Source: Catellicoccus marimammalium M35/04/3 (GTDB taxonomy: Bacteria; Bacillota; Bacilli; Lactobacillales; Catellicoccaceae). From it: 64,000 bases of DNA. The notes under the pieces are model-generated. The model searched no databases and had not been told where the DNA came from. It was given only the letters and a program-made list of their open reading frames with translations. Below, one piece after another: positions 46,069 to 57,264 of this stretch; the stretch's first letter is position 1; every line of letters starts with the position of its first letter. The DNA is taken from assembly GCF_000313915.1 (NCBI RefSeq), contig NZ_AMYT01000021.1, positions 1 to 64,000 on the forward strand, read 5' to 3'. A program made the position numbers and the translations under genes.

Positions 46069-47541
46069 ATGAGTGATAAAGTTCGTGTGCGTTATGCACC
46101 AAGTCCAACAGGGCATTTACATATTGGGAATGCTCGTACAGCCTTATTTAACTATTTATTTGCGCGTCACAATGATGGCGAAATGGTAATCCGTATTGAA
46201 GATACAGATACAAAACGCAATATTGAAAATGGGGAACAAAGCCAATTAGAAAACTTAGAATGGTTAGGGGTAGATTGGGATGAAAGCCCAGCAAACCCTG
46301 GAAAATTTGGTCCTTATCGTCAATCAGAACGTAAAGATATTTACATGCGTTACATCAATGAATTATTAGAAAAAGGATTGGCGTATAAATGCTACTGCAC
46401 TGAGGAAGAATTAGAACAAGAACGTGAAGCACAACGTGAACGTGGAGAAATGCCTCATTATGCAGGAACTTGTGCTCATTTAACAAAAGAACAAGAAGCT
46501 GCTTATGAAGCAGAAGGAAAAGAATATGTTATTCGTTTCCGTGTACCAGAAGGAAGAACGTACGCTTGGGACGATATGGTAAAAGGAAATATTTCTATCG
46601 ATAGTAAGAGTGTAGGAGGAGATTTTGTCATCTTAAAACGTGACGGCATGCCTACTTACAACTTTGCGGTAGTTATCGATGATCACTTAATGGAAATTAC
46701 TCATGTTTTACGTGGGGATGACCATATCGCCAACACACCAAAACAAATGATGATTTATGAAGCATTAGGATGGGACGTTCCTCAATTTGGTCATATGACA
46801 TTAATCATCAACAGCGAAACAGGGAAAAAATTATCTAAACGTGATGAAACCATTTTACAATTCATCGAACAATATCGTGATTTAGGATACTTACCAGAAG
46901 CAATGTTCAACTTTATTGCTTTATTAGGTTGGTCTCCAGAAGGGGAAGACGAAATCTTCTCTAAAGAACAATTAATTTCTTTATTCGATGAACATCGTTT
47001 AAGTAAATCTCCAGCTGCGTTTGATGCTAAAAAATTAGAGTGGATTAACAACCACTACATGAAAGAATTAACCTTAGATGAAGCAACTGCTCTTTGCCTA
47101 CCATTCTTACAAAAAGAAGGATTAGTGGAAGAACATCCATCAGAAGAAAAAATGGCTTGGGTTAAAGAATTAGTAGCGTTATATCAACCACAAATGTCTT
47201 ATGGCGCAGAAATCGTTCCTTTATCTGAATTATTCTTTGCGGACTATCCAACATTAGGCGATGTAGAAAAAGAAGTCTTAAAAGAAGAAACAGCTCCAGT
47301 AGTCATTGAAGCTTTCATGAATAAAGTAGAAGCAATGCCAGCAGAAGACTTAGATGCTCCTGCAGTCAAAGCAATGCTAAAAGAAGTACAAAAAGAAACG
47401 AAAGTAAAAGGACGCGGTTTATTTATGCCAATCCGTGTCGCAACCACAGGTGTGATGCATGGACCAGATTTACCTGGAACCATCTCTTTATTAGGAAAAG
47501 AAAAAACATTAAGTCACTTGAAAGAAGTATTAGGTAAGTAA
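46069..47541 (+). CDS. gltX: Glutamyl-tRNA synthetase
   Basis: 490 residues, full length. Class I signature [15 protein letters not shown] and the KMSKS-like KLSKRDET near residue 254. It charges tRNA-Glu and, in Firmicutes lacking GlnRS, usually also tRNA-Gln for later amidation. Followed by cysS, mrnC, rlmB and yacP, as in other Bacilli. Ribosome binding site AGAAAGAGG about 8 bases before the ATG. Confidence 0.97.
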   Translation: MSDKVRVRYAPSPTGHLHIGNARTALFNYLFARHNDGEMVIRIEDTDTKRNIENGEQSQLENLEWLGVDWDESPANPGKFGPYRQSERKDIYMRYINELLEKGLAYKCYCTEEELEQEREAQRERGEMPHYAGTCAHLTKEQEAAYEAEGKEYVIRFRVPEGRTYAWDDMVKGNISIDSKSVGGDFVILKRDGMPTYNFAVVIDDHLMEITHVLRGDDHIANTPKQMMIYEALGWDVPQFGHMTLIINSETGKKLSKRDETILQFIEQYRDLGYLPEAMFNFIALLGWSPEGEDEIFSKEQLISLFDEHRLSKSPAAFDAKKLEWINNHYMKELTLDEATALCLPFLQKEGLVEEHPSEEKMAWVKELVALYQPQMSYGAEIVPLSELFFADYPTLGDVEKEVLKEETAPVVIEAFMNKVEAMPAEDLDAPAVKAMLKEVQKETKVKGRGLFMPIRVATTGVMHGPDLPGTISLLGKEKTLSHLKEVLGK

Positions 47542-47603
47542 GGAGAGGCAGGATTTCCTGCCTCCCTTTCTTATAAAGAGCGACTTTTAGAAACGAGGTT
47601 AGT

Positions 47604-49007
47604 ATGAAACTTTATAATACAGAATCCCGACAAAAAGAAGAATTTATTCCTTTAGAAGAAGGAAAAGTAAAAATGTATGTCTGCGGTCCAACCGTTTATA
47701 ACTACATTCATATTGGAAATGCTCGTAGTGCAGTAGCTTTTGATGTGATTCGTCGTTACTTGATGTATCGTGGCTATGAAGTAGAATATATTTCTAACTT
47801 CACAGATGTTGATGATAAAATCATCCGTCGTGCCAATGAGTTAAATATTTCTCCTGTAGAAGTAGCGAACCGTTATATTGAAGCTTACAAAGAAGATACG
47901 GCAGCGTTAAATGTTTTACCTGCAACTCAAAATCCACGTGTAATGGATTATATGGATCAAATCATTGCTTATATTTCTGATTTAATCGAAAAAGGCTATG
48001 CCTATGAAAGTGATGGCGATGTGTACTTTTCTACTCGTTCTTTTGCGGACTATGGAAAATTAAGTCATCAATCAATTGACGAATTAGAAGTAGGTGCTAG
48101 CCAACGCACAGGAGAAGAACAAAGTAAGAAAAAAGATCCTTTAGATTTTGCGTTATGGAAACAAGCCAAACCAGGCGAAATCAAATGGGAATCTCCATTT
48201 GGGGAAGGTCGTCCAGGATGGCATATTGAATGTTCCGTAATGGCAAACTCTATTTTAGGAGAAACGATTGATATTCACGGTGGTGGACAAGACTTAGAGT
48301 TCCCACACCATGAAAATGAAATTGCGCAAAGTGAATGTCATAATCACGCTACTTTTGCTCATTATTGGTTACATAATGGATATGTTACCGTTGGCGATGG
48401 GGAAAAGATGAGTAAGTCTTTAGGAAACTTCACTACCGTGCGTGATTTGTTAGAAAAAATGCCAGGGAATGACTTACGTTTCTTTATGGCAACGACGCAT
48501 TACCGTCGCCCATTACAATTTAGTGCTGAAACATTAGAAGAAGCCAAAAATAATATGGAGCGCTTACAAAATGCGGTGGAAACTTGCCGTTTTTATGAAA
48601 AAAATGCGGCAGAACAACAAGAAAAAGATCCGATTCATTTAACGATGATGGAAGGATTACGTGCTGCTTTCATCAATGCGATGGATGATGACTTTAACGT
48701 AGCCAACGGAATGACAGCCATTTACGAATTAGTGAAATGGGTCAACCAATATGTCAAAGAAGAACCAACAAGTAAAGTCGTGTTAGGAGACGCCTTAGCT
48801 TTATTTGCGGAATGGTATGACGTATTAGGTTTGACTTGGAAAGAAGAAGATTTATTAGATGAAGAAATCGAAGCGTTAATTGAAAAACGCAACGAAGCAC
48901 GTAAAAATAAAGATTTTGCGACGAGTGATGCCATTCGTGATGAATTAAAAGAAAAAGGAATTCTATTAGACGATACTCGTCAAGGAACGAAATGGAGACG
49001 TGTGTAA
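47604..49007 (+). CDS. cysS: Cysteinyl-tRNA synthetase
   Basis: 467 residues. HIGN at 36-39 within [17 protein letters not shown], zinc-site regions including the conserved WHIECS stretch and [15 protein letters not shown] near 268-272. Joined to gltX by 62 bases that hold a GGCAGGATTTCCTGCC hairpin without a T run, perhaps a processing site. Its stop overlaps the mrnC start as TAATG. Confidence 0.97.
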   Translation: MKLYNTESRQKEEFIPLEEGKVKMYVCGPTVYNYIHIGNARSAVAFDVIRRYLMYRGYEVEYISNFTDVDDKIIRRANELNISPVEVANRYIEAYKEDTAALNVLPATQNPRVMDYMDQIIAYISDLIEKGYAYESDGDVYFSTRSFADYGKLSHQSIDELEVGASQRTGEEQSKKKDPLDFALWKQAKPGEIKWESPFGEGRPGWHIECSVMANSILGETIDIHGGGQDLEFPHHENEIAQSECHNHATFAHYWLHNGYVTVGDGEKMSKSLGNFTTVRDLLEKMPGNDLRFFMATTHYRRPLQFSAETLEEAKNNMERLQNAVETCRFYEKNAAEQQEKDPIHLTMMEGLRAAFINAMDDDFNVANGMTAIYELVKWVNQYVKEEPTSKVVLGDALALFAEWYDVLGLTWKEEDLLDEEIEALIEKRNEARKNKDFATSDAIRDELKEKGILLDDTRQGTKWRRV

Positions 49008-49405
49008 TGGCAGTAGATTATAAACAATTAAATGGCCTTGCCTTAGCATATGTGGGAGATGCGGTATATGAGCAATATATTCGTGATTATTTAGTCTCTC
49101 AAGGAAAAACAAGACCGAATCAATTGCATCATGCAGCAACTCGTTTTGTTTCTGCCAAAGGACAAGCGCGTTTAATGAAACAATTATTAGAAGAAAACTG
49201 GTTAACGGAAGAAGAAGAATTAATTTATCGTCGTGGACGCAATGCTAAAAGTCATACGGCAGCGAAAAATGCCGATATTACAACCTATCGTATTGCGACA
49301 GGATTTGAAGCGTTAGTAGGCTATCTTCACTTAACCGGTCAAAAAGAACGAGAACAAGAATTATGTCAATGGTGTATTGATAAAGGGGAAAAACATGGAA
49401 AATAA
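49007..49405 (+). CDS. mrnC: Mini-ribonuclease 3
   Basis: 132 residues from ATG 49007, which overlaps the cysS stop and follows GGAGACG. RNase III-like catalytic part [43 protein letters not shown]; no dsRNA-binding domain, as usual for MrnC. It matures 23S rRNA in Bacilli. Conserved position after cysS. Confidence 0.93.
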   Translation: MAVDYKQLNGLALAYVGDAVYEQYIRDYLVSQGKTRPNQLHHAATRFVSAKGQARLMKQLLEENWLTEEEELIYRRGRNAKSHTAAKNADITTYRIATGFEALVGYLHLTGQKEREQELCQWCIDKGEKHGK

Positions 49406-50144
49406 AGAAGAAAATATCGTTTTTGGTCGCCATGCGGTATTCGAAGCGCTTCAACAAGGAAAAGGAGATAAACTCTTTGTCCAACAAGAATTAAAAGGAG
49501 AAAAAATCCAACAAATTTTAGCAAAAGCCAAAGAAAAGAAAGTTCCAGTGGTCAAACAACCAAAAGCGAACTTAGAAAAAATGGCGGAAAAAGGCAATCA
49601 CCAAGGAGTTGTCTTACGAACGACTCCTTTTGCCTACGCTGATTTTGTAAGCACAGTAAAAGCGATTTGTGAACAAAAAGAAGATCCCTTCTTTTTAATT
49701 TTAGATCGTATTGAAGATCCTCATAATCTCGGTTCGATTTTACGAACTTGTGATGCGACAGGAGTCGATGGAGTGATTATTCCTAAACATCGTGCTTGTG
49801 GAATTACACCAATTGTCGCTAAAACTTCTACAGGGGCAATTGAACATGTTCCTGTCATGCGAGTAACCAACTTAACGCAAGCGGTGAAAAAATTAAAAGA
49901 CGAAGGATTTTGGATCTTTGGAACAGACATGCAAGGGTCTGATTACCGTAGCTGGAATGTTTCTGGCAAAGTGGCGTTAATTATTGGGAATGAAGGAAAA
50001 GGGATGCAAGCGACATTGAAAAAAGAAGTCGATGAACTATTAACCATTCCAATGGTTGGACATGTGCAAAGTTTAAATGCAAGTGTGGCTTCTGGTTTAT
50101 TGCTTTATGAAATGTATCGTTTCCGTCATCCTTTAGGCAAATGA
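49395..50144 (+). CDS. rlmB: 23S rRNA 2'-O-ribose methyltransferase RlmB
   Basis: 249 residues from ATG 49395, after AAAGGGGAAAAAC, overlapping mrnC by 11 bases; a TTG 18 bases further up is not preferred. Substrate-binding part [20 protein letters not shown], then SpoU trefoil-knot motifs [32 protein letters not shown] and [14 protein letters not shown]. It methylates 23S rRNA, G2251 in E. coli numbering. Confidence 0.95.
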   Translation: MENKEENIVFGRHAVFEALQQGKGDKLFVQQELKGEKIQQILAKAKEKKVPVVKQPKANLEKMAEKGNHQGVVLRTTPFAYADFVSTVKAICEQKEDPFFLILDRIEDPHNLGSILRTCDATGVDGVIIPKHRACGITPIVAKTSTGAIEHVPVMRVTNLTQAVKKLKDEGFWIFGTDMQGSDYRSWNVSGKVALIIGNEGKGMQATLKKEVDELLTIPMVGHVQSLNASVASGLLLYEMYRFRHPLGK

Positions 50145-50668
50145 AGCACCAAGTATTGATTGTCGATGGCTATAACATGATTGGAGCTTGGCCCAATTTG
50201 ATTCCTTTCAAGAAAAAAGATGAATTAGAAGAGGCAAGAGAAGCGCTCCTCAAAGATTTATCAGAATATGCGAAGTTTAAAGGAATAGAAGTCATCGTTG
50301 TTTTTGATGCTCAGTTTGTCCCAGGAATTACACAAACTTATGAGCAGTATAAGCTACAAGTTGTTTTTACGGCCAAAGATGAAACGGCAGATACGTATAT
50401 TGAAGCACTGGCAAAAGAACGAATGAATGTCTTAACTCAAGTCACTGTAGCAACGAGTGATTTGGCAGAACAGTGGCAAATTTTTTCCGTCGGAGCCTTA
50501 CGAAAATCTGCTCGAGAACTTTATAAAGACGTTCATCGAGAAAAAAAGGCGATTGAAAAAGAAGCGTATCAAACACAGTTTCAAAATTATAAACGCAATG
50601 TCCCTTGGGATGAAACACAACTGGATTCTTTACAACAATTAATGGAGAATTTACAAGGGAAAGACTGA
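50141..50668 (+). CDS. NYN-domain endoribonuclease (YacP/Rae1)
   Basis: 175 residues, ATGA overlap with rlmB. NYN/PIN-like: LIVDGYNMIGAW, VVFDAQF, ETADTYIEALA, VATSDLAEQ; the acidic set is intact. In B. subtilis the homologue Rae1 cleaves mRNA on the ribosome. Position between rlmB and a sigma factor gene is conserved. Confidence 0.92.
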   Translation: MKHQVLIVDGYNMIGAWPNLIPFKKKDELEEAREALLKDLSEYAKFKGIEVIVVFDAQFVPGITQTYEQYKLQVVFTAKDETADTYIEALAKERMNVLTQVTVATSDLAEQWQIFSVGALRKSARELYKDVHREKKAIEKEAYQTQFQNYKRNVPWDETQLDSLQQLMENLQGKD

Positions 50669-50671
50669 GGG

Positions 50672-50699
50672 TTGTTTTGTTTTTTTATTGCGTTATAAT
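50672..50699 (+). promoter_or_regulatory. Promoter of the sigma-like gene
   Basis: TTGTTT (50672-50677), 16-base spacer, TATAAT (50694-50699), then AGGAGCGAG before the ATG at 50731. Confidence 0.6.
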
Positions 50700-50730
50700 G
50701 GTGGTGTTCGCTAGAAGATAGGAGCGAGCA

Positions 50731-51285
50731 ATGATTGCCTACACACTACGTCATGTCTATTGTTGTTCCCAACAAATAGAGTACTATTTTTGTTACCTTT
50801 GTCATCTTACCTATCATGCGATGTATCGAGCAAAACAAAAATATCATCTTTATTATTGGGACGAACAAGACCGGGAGCAGGAGGCAATGATTGTTCTGTT
50901 TCAATTAATTCACCAATTTCAAGATAAAAGAAGTTGGAAAAACCAAGATTTTGAACGTGTCTTTTTTAGCTACTTTCATCACAGTTTGTCCAATCATTTT
51001 TTAAATGAGTGGCGTTATGAAAGAGCAGCCAAACGCAATGTGAATCAAACGACGACTTGGGTAGAACAAGAGAGTCTGACGTATTGTGAAGTAGACACGT
51101 ATGAAGCTATCGTAACGCAATTATGGTGGCAACAATCCATTTGTACGATAGCAACGTATGAAGTTTGTCAATTACTCCTTTCTCGTTTGGAAGGAAAATC
51201 TTTACGCACTTGTTCAAAAGAACTTCATCGTGGAACAAAATATACGACAATGTTGCTAAAACAAATTAAAGAACAACTACAATGA
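50731..51285 (+). CDS. Divergent SigH/ComX-like sigma factor
   Basis: 184 residues in the exact place of sigH in Bacilli (after yacP). Region 2-like: YHLYYWDEQDREQEAMIVLFQLIHQF and SYFHHSLSNHFLNEWRYERAA; region 4-like: ICTIATYEVCQLLLSRLEGKSLRTCSKELHRGTKYTTMLLKQIKEQL. Strongly diverged with many aromatic residues and Cys at the N-terminus. In Lactobacillales such genes act as competence sigma factors; whether this one does is inference. Single-gene unit with promoter and terminator. Compare with the other sigma-like gene at 25427. Confidence 0.75.
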   Translation: MIAYTLRHVYCCSQQIEYYFCYLCHLTYHAMYRAKQKYHLYYWDEQDREQEAMIVLFQLIHQFQDKRSWKNQDFERVFFSYFHHSLSNHFLNEWRYERAAKRNVNQTTTWVEQESLTYCEVDTYEAIVTQLWWQQSICTIATYEVCQLLLSRLEGKSLRTCSKELHRGTKYTTMLLKQIKEQLQ

Positions 51286-51309
51286 GAGTGGATTTCCACT
51301 CTCTTTTTT
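51284..51309 (+). terminator. Rho-independent terminator
   Basis: GAGAGTGGA (51284-51292) with TCCACTCTC (51295-51303) and six T; it begins inside the stop codon. Confidence 0.88.
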
Positions 51310-51327
51310 GTAAAATCCGACAGTTTT

Positions 51328-51422
51328 ATTCGGAAAAATTCGTTTTGTTTTGAACCGAATGAATTAAAACGAAGGTATTTTTCCGTTTGTTCGCTCATTT
51401 ATGATATAATAAAACGAACAAT
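51328..51422 (+). promoter_or_regulatory. Promoter with CGAA-core inverted repeats, probable PurR boxes
   Basis: TATAAT at 51405-51410 upstream of ispE. Around it are three inverted pairs: ATTCGG (51328) with CCGAAT (51355), TTCGTTTT (51339) with AAAACGAA (51366), and TTGTTCG (51387) with CGAACAA (51415). CGAAC cores in inverted pairs are the form of PurR boxes in Firmicutes, and purR is the fourth gene downstream. Confidence 0.55.
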
Positions 51423-51438
51423 AAAAGGATGGAGAGAA

Positions 51439-52314
51439 ATGGTGGAAGTAAAAGAAACGGCTTGGGGAAAAATCAATATTGCCTTGAATATTCAAGGGAG
51501 TCGCATGGATGGATATCATGATGTACAAACCGTAATGACGAGTGTCGATCTAGCAGATCATCTCTCTTTTTCACTGCGAGAAGATGGGAAAATCCAGCTA
51601 GAAATGGATAATAGTTTTTTACCGCGCGATGGTAGGAACTATATTCTACAGGCAGCCACGCTCTTACAAGAAACCTATGGTATTGTTCAAGGAGCGAATA
51701 TTTCGTTATATAAAAAAATTCCTGTTTCTGCAGGAATGGGTGGTGGTAGCAGTGATGCTGCAGCGACATTGCGAGGATTAAATCGTTTATGGCAAATTAA
51801 CGCTCCATTAGAAGAGCTCGCACGAATTGGGGCAGATATTGGGAGCGATGTCGTTTATTGTTTATATTCTTCCACTGCTTATGCGGAAGGAATTGGCAAT
51901 GAATTAACGTTTTTACCTAAGATGCCACATTGTTATTTATTACTAGCAAAACCGGCAGTAAGTATTTCAACGCCAAAAGTTTTCCAGGCGTTATCTTTAG
52001 AATCACTTCCGATTTGCGAAGTGCAAAAGGTACGAGAAGGAATAGAAATGGGCGACTACGCAGAGATTTGCCATTATGCTGGGAATGATTTAGAACCTGT
52101 GACGACTCAACTATGTCCTGAACTATTGCGGATTCGTAAAACGTTAGAAAAAGTAGGGGCGGATGCCGTATTTATGTCGGGTACTGGACCTACGATGGTA
52201 GGTTTATTTAAAAAGGAACAAAAAGCACAGCGAGCAATGAATGCTTTACGTGGTTTTTGTAAAGAAATTTATTTAACACGACCCGTTCATCAAAGGAGGA
52301 ATGAGGATGAGTGA
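51439..52314 (+). CDS. ispE: 4-diphosphocytidyl-2-C-methyl-D-erythritol kinase
   Basis: 291 residues, GHMP kinase. [25 protein letters not shown] at the start, ATP loop [22 protein letters not shown]-terminal [12 protein letters not shown]. Fourth step of the MEP pathway to isoprenoids. No other MEP gene is in the window, and many Lactobacillales use mevalonate with a lone ispE-like gene kept beside purR, so the in vivo role may differ. First gene of the ispE-adcC-adcB-purR group. Confidence 0.92.
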   Translation: MVEVKETAWGKINIALNIQGSRMDGYHDVQTVMTSVDLADHLSFSLREDGKIQLEMDNSFLPRDGRNYILQAATLLQETYGIVQGANISLYKKIPVSAGMGGGSSDAAATLRGLNRLWQINAPLEELARIGADIGSDVVYCLYSSTAYAEGIGNELTFLPKMPHCYLLLAKPAVSISTPKVFQALSLESLPICEVQKVREGIEMGDYAEICHYAGNDLEPVTTQLCPELLRIRKTLEKVGADAVFMSGTGPTMVGLFKKEQKAQRAMNALRGFCKEIYLTRPVHQRRNEDE

Positions 52315-52993
52315 TCCATATTTAGTCGTTGATAACTTACAATTTTCTTATGATAAAACACCAGTCTTAAGCCATATCTCTTTTGATGTGAAACCAGGAG
52401 AATTTGTGGTGTTAACCGGAGAAAATGGAGCCGCAAAATCAACGTTACTAAAAAATATTTTAGGCTTATTAAAACCCAAAAAAGGGTCGGTTCATTTGGC
52501 CGCTAAAAATATTGATGGGAAAAAGATGGTAACGGGATACATTCCCCAACAAATTGCGTCCTTTAATGCAGGATTTCCAAGTACAGTATTAGAACTTGTG
52601 CAATCCGGACGTTATCCTCGTGGGAAATGGTTCCGTCGTTTAACCAAAGAAGACCATCAGCGAGTAGAAAAAGCATTACAATCAGTTGGTATGTGGGATT
52701 ATCGTCATCGTCGAATTGGCGAACTTTCTGGTGGACAAAAACAGCGAATTTGTTTAGCTCGTTTATTCGCATTAGATCCAGATTTATTAATTTTAGATGA
52801 ACCAACGACAGGAATGGACGATGAGACTCGCCATAAATTTTATGAATTATTGCGCCATAATGCGCATGAGCACCATAAAGCAATTTTGATGGTTACCCAT
52901 GATTATGAAGAAATTGAGCCTTATATTGACCGTCAAATTCATCTTGTGCGGAAGGAGGATTGTCCATGGAGATGTTTTCATATGCATTCATGA
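52307..52993 (+). CDS. adcC: Zinc/manganese ABC transporter ATP-binding protein (AdcC/ZnuC)
   Basis: 228 residues from ATG 52307, 7 bases after GGAGG; the ATG at 52301 is too close. Walker A is GENGAAKST, with Ala in place of the usual Gly, as in other AdcC proteins; Q-loop GYIPQQIA, signature LSGGQKQR, Walker [14 protein letters not shown], switch His in MVTHDYEE. Overlaps ispE by 8 bases and the permease gene by 28. The substrate-binding lipoprotein and regulator are not in the window, so zinc versus manganese is not certain. Confidence 0.88.
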   Translation: MSDPYLVVDNLQFSYDKTPVLSHISFDVKPGEFVVLTGENGAAKSTLLKNILGLLKPKKGSVHLAAKNIDGKKMVTGYIPQQIASFNAGFPSTVLELVQSGRYPRGKWFRRLTKEDHQRVEKALQSVGMWDYRHRRIGELSGGQKQRICLARLFALDPDLLILDEPTTGMDDETRHKFYELLRHNAHEHHKAILMVTHDYEEIEPYIDRQIHLVRKEDCPWRCFHMHS

Positions 52994-53778
52994 TTCGGGC
53001 TTTATTTGCCTCTTTATGTATGGCTGTATTAGCTCCATTATTGGGCGTTTTTTTAGTTACAAGACGACAATCATTAATGGCAGATACATTAAGCCATGTT
53101 TCTTTAGCAGGAATTGCCCTTGGCTTCTTTTTAGGAGTGAATCCAACGATTACTACGTTAGCGATTGTTATTTTAGCCGCTGTGCTTTTAGAGATTTTGC
53201 GTTTTATGTATAAATCTTATTCAGAAATTTCTACCGTCATGATAATGTCTGGTGGATTAGCACTCGCTTTATTATTAATGGGCTTATCCGATGATGCGCC
53301 GATGAAAATTAATCAATTTTTATTTGGTTCCATCATTACGATTTCAAACGCACAAGTCGTTTTATTGTTAGTATTAACGTTAACGATGTTAGTACTATTT
53401 CTTTTATTTAAGCGTCCCATGTATGTGTTAACCTTTGATGAAGACATTGCCCATGTAGATCAATTACCGGTGCGCTTTATGTCTTTATTATTTAATATCT
53501 TTACTGGGGTAGCGATTACCATTATGATTCCAATTGCTGGGTCTTTATTAGTGTCTGCGGTTATGATTTTACCTGCCGCAATTGGAATGAAACTAGGGAA
53601 AAGTTTTAATAGTGTGGTCTTTTATGGCATTGGAATTGGTCTTTTAGGAATGATTGGCGGATTAGTCACTTCTTACCAATTAGATGTCGCTCCAGGAGCC
53701 ATGATTACCTTAATTTTTATTGGCTTATTTTTACTTTGTTCACTTGGCCAGTGGATGATTCGCAAAGTACGATCATAG
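52966..53778 (+). CDS. adcB: Metal ABC transporter permease (AdcB/ZnuB)
   Basis: 270 residues from ATG 52966 with GGAGG 7 bases upstream. About eight membrane helices; family motifs [32 protein letters not shown] and [19 protein letters not shown]-3 family permease for zinc or manganese, partner of the preceding ATPase. Confidence 0.9.
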   Translation: MEMFSYAFMIRALFASLCMAVLAPLLGVFLVTRRQSLMADTLSHVSLAGIALGFFLGVNPTITTLAIVILAAVLLEILRFMYKSYSEISTVMIMSGGLALALLLMGLSDDAPMKINQFLFGSIITISNAQVVLLLVLTLTMLVLFLLFKRPMYVLTFDEDIAHVDQLPVRFMSLLFNIFTGVAITIMIPIAGSLLVSAVMILPAAIGMKLGKSFNSVVFYGIGIGLLGMIGGLVTSYQLDVAPGAMITLIFIGLFLLCSLGQWMIRKVRS

Positions 53779-53789
53779 GAGGAAATAGA

Positions 53790-54626
53790 ATGAGTGAAGA
53801 GCACATGAAAATTCGTAGAAGTAGTCGTTTAGTCGATATGACCTATTATTTTTTAGAACGTCCTTATCAATTAACACCGTTGACTTATTTTGCCAAACGC
53901 TACTCTTCTGCCAAATCTTCTATTAGTGAAGACTTAGCCATCATTAAAAAGACGTTTGCGGAACGTGGCATTGGAGTATTAGAAACGTTACCTGGAGCAG
54001 CAGGTGGAGTGCGCTATATTCCTAAAATGACGGATGCGGAAGCACGAGCATTTTTACAATCGCTTTGTGACCGTCTTTCAGAAAAAGACCGTTTGCTTCC
54101 AGGGGGATATGTTTTCTTATCTGACTTACTAGGGGACCCAAAAATTTTACGTGAAATTGGACGCTTAATTGCTAGTAAGTATGGCGAACAAAAAGTAGAT
54201 GCCGTCATGACGGTGGCAACAAAAGGAATTCCGATTGCTCAAGCCGTAGCTTCTTATTTGAACGTTCCTTTTGTGATTGTCCGTCGTGATTCCAAAATTA
54301 CTGAAGGCTCTACGGTTAGTGTCAATTATGTTTCTGGCTCTAGTGCCCGAGTCGAAAAAATGGAATTATCCAAACGTAGCTTAAAAGAAGGTAGTCGTGT
54401 GCTTGTGGTGGATGATTTTATGAAAGGTGGCGGTACCGTAAACGGTATGAAGAGTATGATTGAAGAGTTTAATGCCACTTTAGTAGGGATTGTCGTTTTT
54501 GCGGCTTCTTCTTTTAAAGGAAATCGCTTAGTGGATGACTATACTTCTCTATTAAGTGTAGAAAAAGTGGATGTTCCAACCAAAACCATTACGGTAGTTC
54601 CAGGAAATTACATGGAATTATTATAA
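53790..54626 (+). CDS. purR: Purine operon repressor PurR
   Basis: 278 residues from ATG 53790 after AGGAGGAAATAG. N-terminal winged helix (SSRLVDMTYYFLERPYQLTPLTYFAKRYSSAKSSISEDL) and PRT-fold effector domain with the PRPP motif VLVVDDFMKGGGTVNGM. It represses purine genes and is released by PRPP; it often controls its own operon, which fits the CGAA repeats before ispE. prs, which makes PRPP, lies 1.5 kb downstream. Confidence 0.95.
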   Translation: MSEEHMKIRRSSRLVDMTYYFLERPYQLTPLTYFAKRYSSAKSSISEDLAIIKKTFAERGIGVLETLPGAAGGVRYIPKMTDAEARAFLQSLCDRLSEKDRLLPGGYVFLSDLLGDPKILREIGRLIASKYGEQKVDAVMTVATKGIPIAQAVASYLNVPFVIVRRDSKITEGSTVSVNYVSGSSARVEKMELSKRSLKEGSRVLVVDDFMKGGGTVNGMKSMIEEFNATLVGIVVFAASSFKGNRLVDDYTSLLSVEKVDVPTKTITVVPGNYMELL

Positions 54627-54667
54627 AAAGAAAAGATGAAAATTAGAAAGTATGAGGGGGAAAAACG

Positions 54668-56041
54668 ATGAATCGTTATGTTGTCGTTTTAGCAGCAGGA
54701 CAAGGAACACGTATGAAATCTAAATTATATAAAGTGTTACATCCTGTGGCAGGAAAATCAATGGTAGACCATGTGGTTTCCCAAGCAGAAGAAATTCAAC
54801 CAGAAAAAATTGTTACGGTGGTTGGATGTGGAGCAGAAAAAGTTCAATCTTTATTACAAGACCGTGTAGAATATGCGTTACAAGAAGAGCAATTAGGAAC
54901 GGGACATGCCGTATTGCAAACTGCTCCAATGTTAGAAGGAAAAGAAGGCACAACGTTAGTTATTTGTGGTGATACACCATTATTACAAGCAAGTACATTA
55001 CAAGCCTTATTTGAAGAACATGAAGCAAGTAAAGCCAAAGCAACGATTTTATCTGCGTTTATGGAAGACCCAACAGGATATGGCCGTATTGTGCGCGATG
55101 AAAACGGTGCGGTGCAAAAAATTGTCGAACAAAAAGATGCGACAGAAGAAGAAAAAGCAATTCAAGAGATCAATACTGGAACTTATTGCTTTGATAATGA
55201 AGCATTATTTACTATGTTACATCAAGTGGGAAATGATAATGCTCAAGGTGAATATTACTTACCAGATGTGATTGGGCTATTACAAAATGCTGGGGAAAAA
55301 GTAAGTGCTCACATTATGGAAGACCCAGAAGAATCTTTAGGGGTTAACGACCGTGTAGCTTTAGCAAAAGCAAACCAAAGCATGTTTTTACGTAATGCGA
55401 TTGCTCATATGCGCAATGGCGTAACAATTGTTGATCCAAGTCACACTTATATTGAAAATGATGTTGTGATTGGTGCTGATACAGTGATTGAACCTAATGT
55501 TCAATTAAAAGGAAAAACAGTGATTGGTTCCGATTGTTTCATTGGCAGTAACTCTGTTATTGTCGATAGTGAATTAGCCGATGAAGTAGCGATTTATGCT
55601 TCTCATTTAGAACAAGCAAAAGTAGGTCGTGGTTCTGATGTTGGACCAATGGCTCGTTTACGTCCAAATGCAGAATTAAAAGAACGTGTTCACATTGGAA
55701 ACTTTGTAGAAGTGAAAAATGCGACGATTGGAAATGGAACCAAAGCAGGACACTTAGCATATATTGGGGATGCCACACTTGGTGAAAACATCAATGTTGG
55801 TTGTGGTGCTATTTTTGTCAACTATGATGGTGTCAATAAACACCATAGTGATATTGAAGATGGCGCATTCATTGGTTCTAATGCCAATATTGTTTCTCCT
55901 GTTCATGTTGGGAAAGATGCCTTTATCGCTGCTGGTTCTACCATTAATAAAGATGTACCTAGTGAAGCAATGGCGATTGCTCGTGAACGTCAAACAAATA
56001 AAGAAGAATATGTTCACCAATTACCACAATTTAAAAAATAA
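54668..56041 (+). CDS. glmU: Bifunctional GlmU
   Basis: 457 residues. N-terminal uridyltransferase [26 protein letters not shown]-terminal left-handed beta-helix with acetyltransferase site ([34 protein letters not shown]). It makes UDP-GlcNAc for peptidoglycan and teichoic acids. RBS GGGGG-type at 54656. Ends at a strong terminator. Confidence 0.96.
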   Translation: MNRYVVVLAAGQGTRMKSKLYKVLHPVAGKSMVDHVVSQAEEIQPEKIVTVVGCGAEKVQSLLQDRVEYALQEEQLGTGHAVLQTAPMLEGKEGTTLVICGDTPLLQASTLQALFEEHEASKAKATILSAFMEDPTGYGRIVRDENGAVQKIVEQKDATEEEKAIQEINTGTYCFDNEALFTMLHQVGNDNAQGEYYLPDVIGLLQNAGEKVSAHIMEDPEESLGVNDRVALAKANQSMFLRNAIAHMRNGVTIVDPSHTYIENDVVIGADTVIEPNVQLKGKTVIGSDCFIGSNSVIVDSELADEVAIYASHLEQAKVGRGSDVGPMARLRPNAELKERVHIGNFVEVKNATIGNGTKAGHLAYIGDATLGENINVGCGAIFVNYDGVNKHHSDIEDGAFIGSNANIVSPVHVGKDAFIAAGSTINKDVPSEAMAIARERQTNKEEYVHQLPQFKK

Positions 56042-56071
56042 AAAAAGGGAAGGCGAAGCCTTCCTTTTTTT
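56042..56071 (+). terminator. Rho-independent terminator after glmU
   Basis: GGAAGGC (56048-56054), loop GAA, GCCTTCC (56058-56064), flanked by A and T runs. Confidence 0.88.
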
Positions 56072-56168
56072 CGTCCTTACCTTGATTTTCCATAGAAAAA
56101 TATCTAAAATGAGAGATGTAATTATAGAATATTTGTTTATAAAAGCAGTAAAGAAAGTGGAGGAAATC

Positions 56169-57140
56169 ATGACTGAACATTATTCAGATCCCAAATTAAA
56201 GATTTTTTCTTTAAACTCAAACCGACCATTAGCTGAGAAAATTGCCAACGCAGTAGGCGTTGAATTAGGAAAATGCTCAGTGAAAAAATTTAGTGATGGA
56301 GAAATCCAAATCAATATTGAAGAAAGTATCCGTGGTTCTCACGTTTATGTGATTCAATCAACAAGTAATCCAGTAAACGATAACTTAATGGAATTATTAA
56401 TTATGATTGATGCATTAAAACGTGCTAGTGCAGCAACAATCAATGTCGTAATGCCATATTATGGTTATGCTCGTCAAGATCGTAAAGCTCGCTCTCGTGA
56501 ACCAATCACTGCCAAATTAGTAGCTAACATGTTAGAAAAAGCTGGGGCAACTCGTATGTTAACGTTAGATTTACATGCGGCACAAATTCAAGGTTTCTTT
56601 GATATTCCGGTCGATCATTTAATGGGTGCTCCATTATTAGCAGATTACTTCTTAGATCATGGTTATGTTGGAGATGACACAGTCGTTGTTTCTCCAGACC
56701 ACGGAGGAGTGACTCGTGCTCGTAAATTAGCAGAACACTTAAAAGCACCAATCGCTATTATTGATAAACGTCGTCCACGTGCAAACGTTGCTGAAGTAAT
56801 GAACATCATTGGGGATGTAAAAGGAAAACGTTGTATCTTAATTGACGATATGATTGACACTGCAGGAACGATTACTTTAGGAGCGAGCGCTTTGAAAGAA
56901 GCTGGCGCAACTGAAGTTTTAGCTTGCTGCACACATGCGGTTTTATCAGGACCAGCTTTAGAACGTATTGAAGATTCAGCAATTGAGCATTTAGTTGTGA
57001 CAGATTCAATTTGTTTATCAGAAGATCGTCGCATCGATAAGATTACAGAAATTAGCGTTGGCGGATTAATTGGGGATGCAATCAAACGCATTCATGAAAA
57101 TCGTCCAGTGAGTCCACTTTTTGAACAAAATCGTCGTTAA
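56169..57140 (+). CDS. prs: Ribose-phosphate pyrophosphokinase
   Basis: 323 residues from ATG 56169 after GGAGGAAATC; a longer open frame upstream runs through the glmU end and its terminator, so it is rejected. [58 protein letters not shown] loop [14 protein letters not shown]. Makes PRPP for purine, pyrimidine, His and Trp synthesis. Confidence 0.96.
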   Translation: MTEHYSDPKLKIFSLNSNRPLAEKIANAVGVELGKCSVKKFSDGEIQINIEESIRGSHVYVIQSTSNPVNDNLMELLIMIDALKRASAATINVVMPYYGYARQDRKARSREPITAKLVANMLEKAGATRMLTLDLHAAQIQGFFDIPVDHLMGAPLLADYFLDHGYVGDDTVVVSPDHGGVTRARKLAEHLKAPIAIIDKRRPRANVAEVMNIIGDVKGKRCILIDDMIDTAGTITLGASALKEAGATEVLACCTHAVLSGPALERIEDSAIEHLVVTDSICLSEDRRIDKITEISVGGLIGDAIKRIHENRPVSPLFEQNRR

Positions 57141-57160
57141 TTTTAAACGAACCAAAGAAA

Positions 57161-57192
57161 AAAACTGGAGTCTTTGTACTTCGGTTTTTTTG
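57161..57192 (+). terminator. Rho-independent terminator after prs
   Basis: AAAACTGGAGT (57161-57171) pairs with ACTTCGGTTTT (57178-57188) with two G-T pairs, followed by T run. Confidence 0.7.
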
Positions 57193-57202
57193 TCTTTTTT
57201 GT

Positions 57203-57231
57203 TTGGTATCTTTCTATAAAATAGGTATAAT
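57203..57231 (+). promoter_or_regulatory. Promoter of the oatA-like gene
   Basis: TTGGTA (57203-57208), 17-base spacer, TATAAT (57226-57231). Confidence 0.65.
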
Positions 57232-57264
57232 GAAAATATAATTTCCCAAGGAAGAAGGGTGGAC

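Noticed and set aside
47547-47567. Terminator between gltX and cysS
   Set aside because: AGGCAGGA/TCCTGCCT hairpin has no T run; listed only as a possible processing or attenuation structure within the operon.
55764-56168. Long N-terminal extension of prs
   Set aside because: The extension overlaps glmU and its terminator in another frame; ATG 56169 has a good ribosome binding site and gives normal Prs length.
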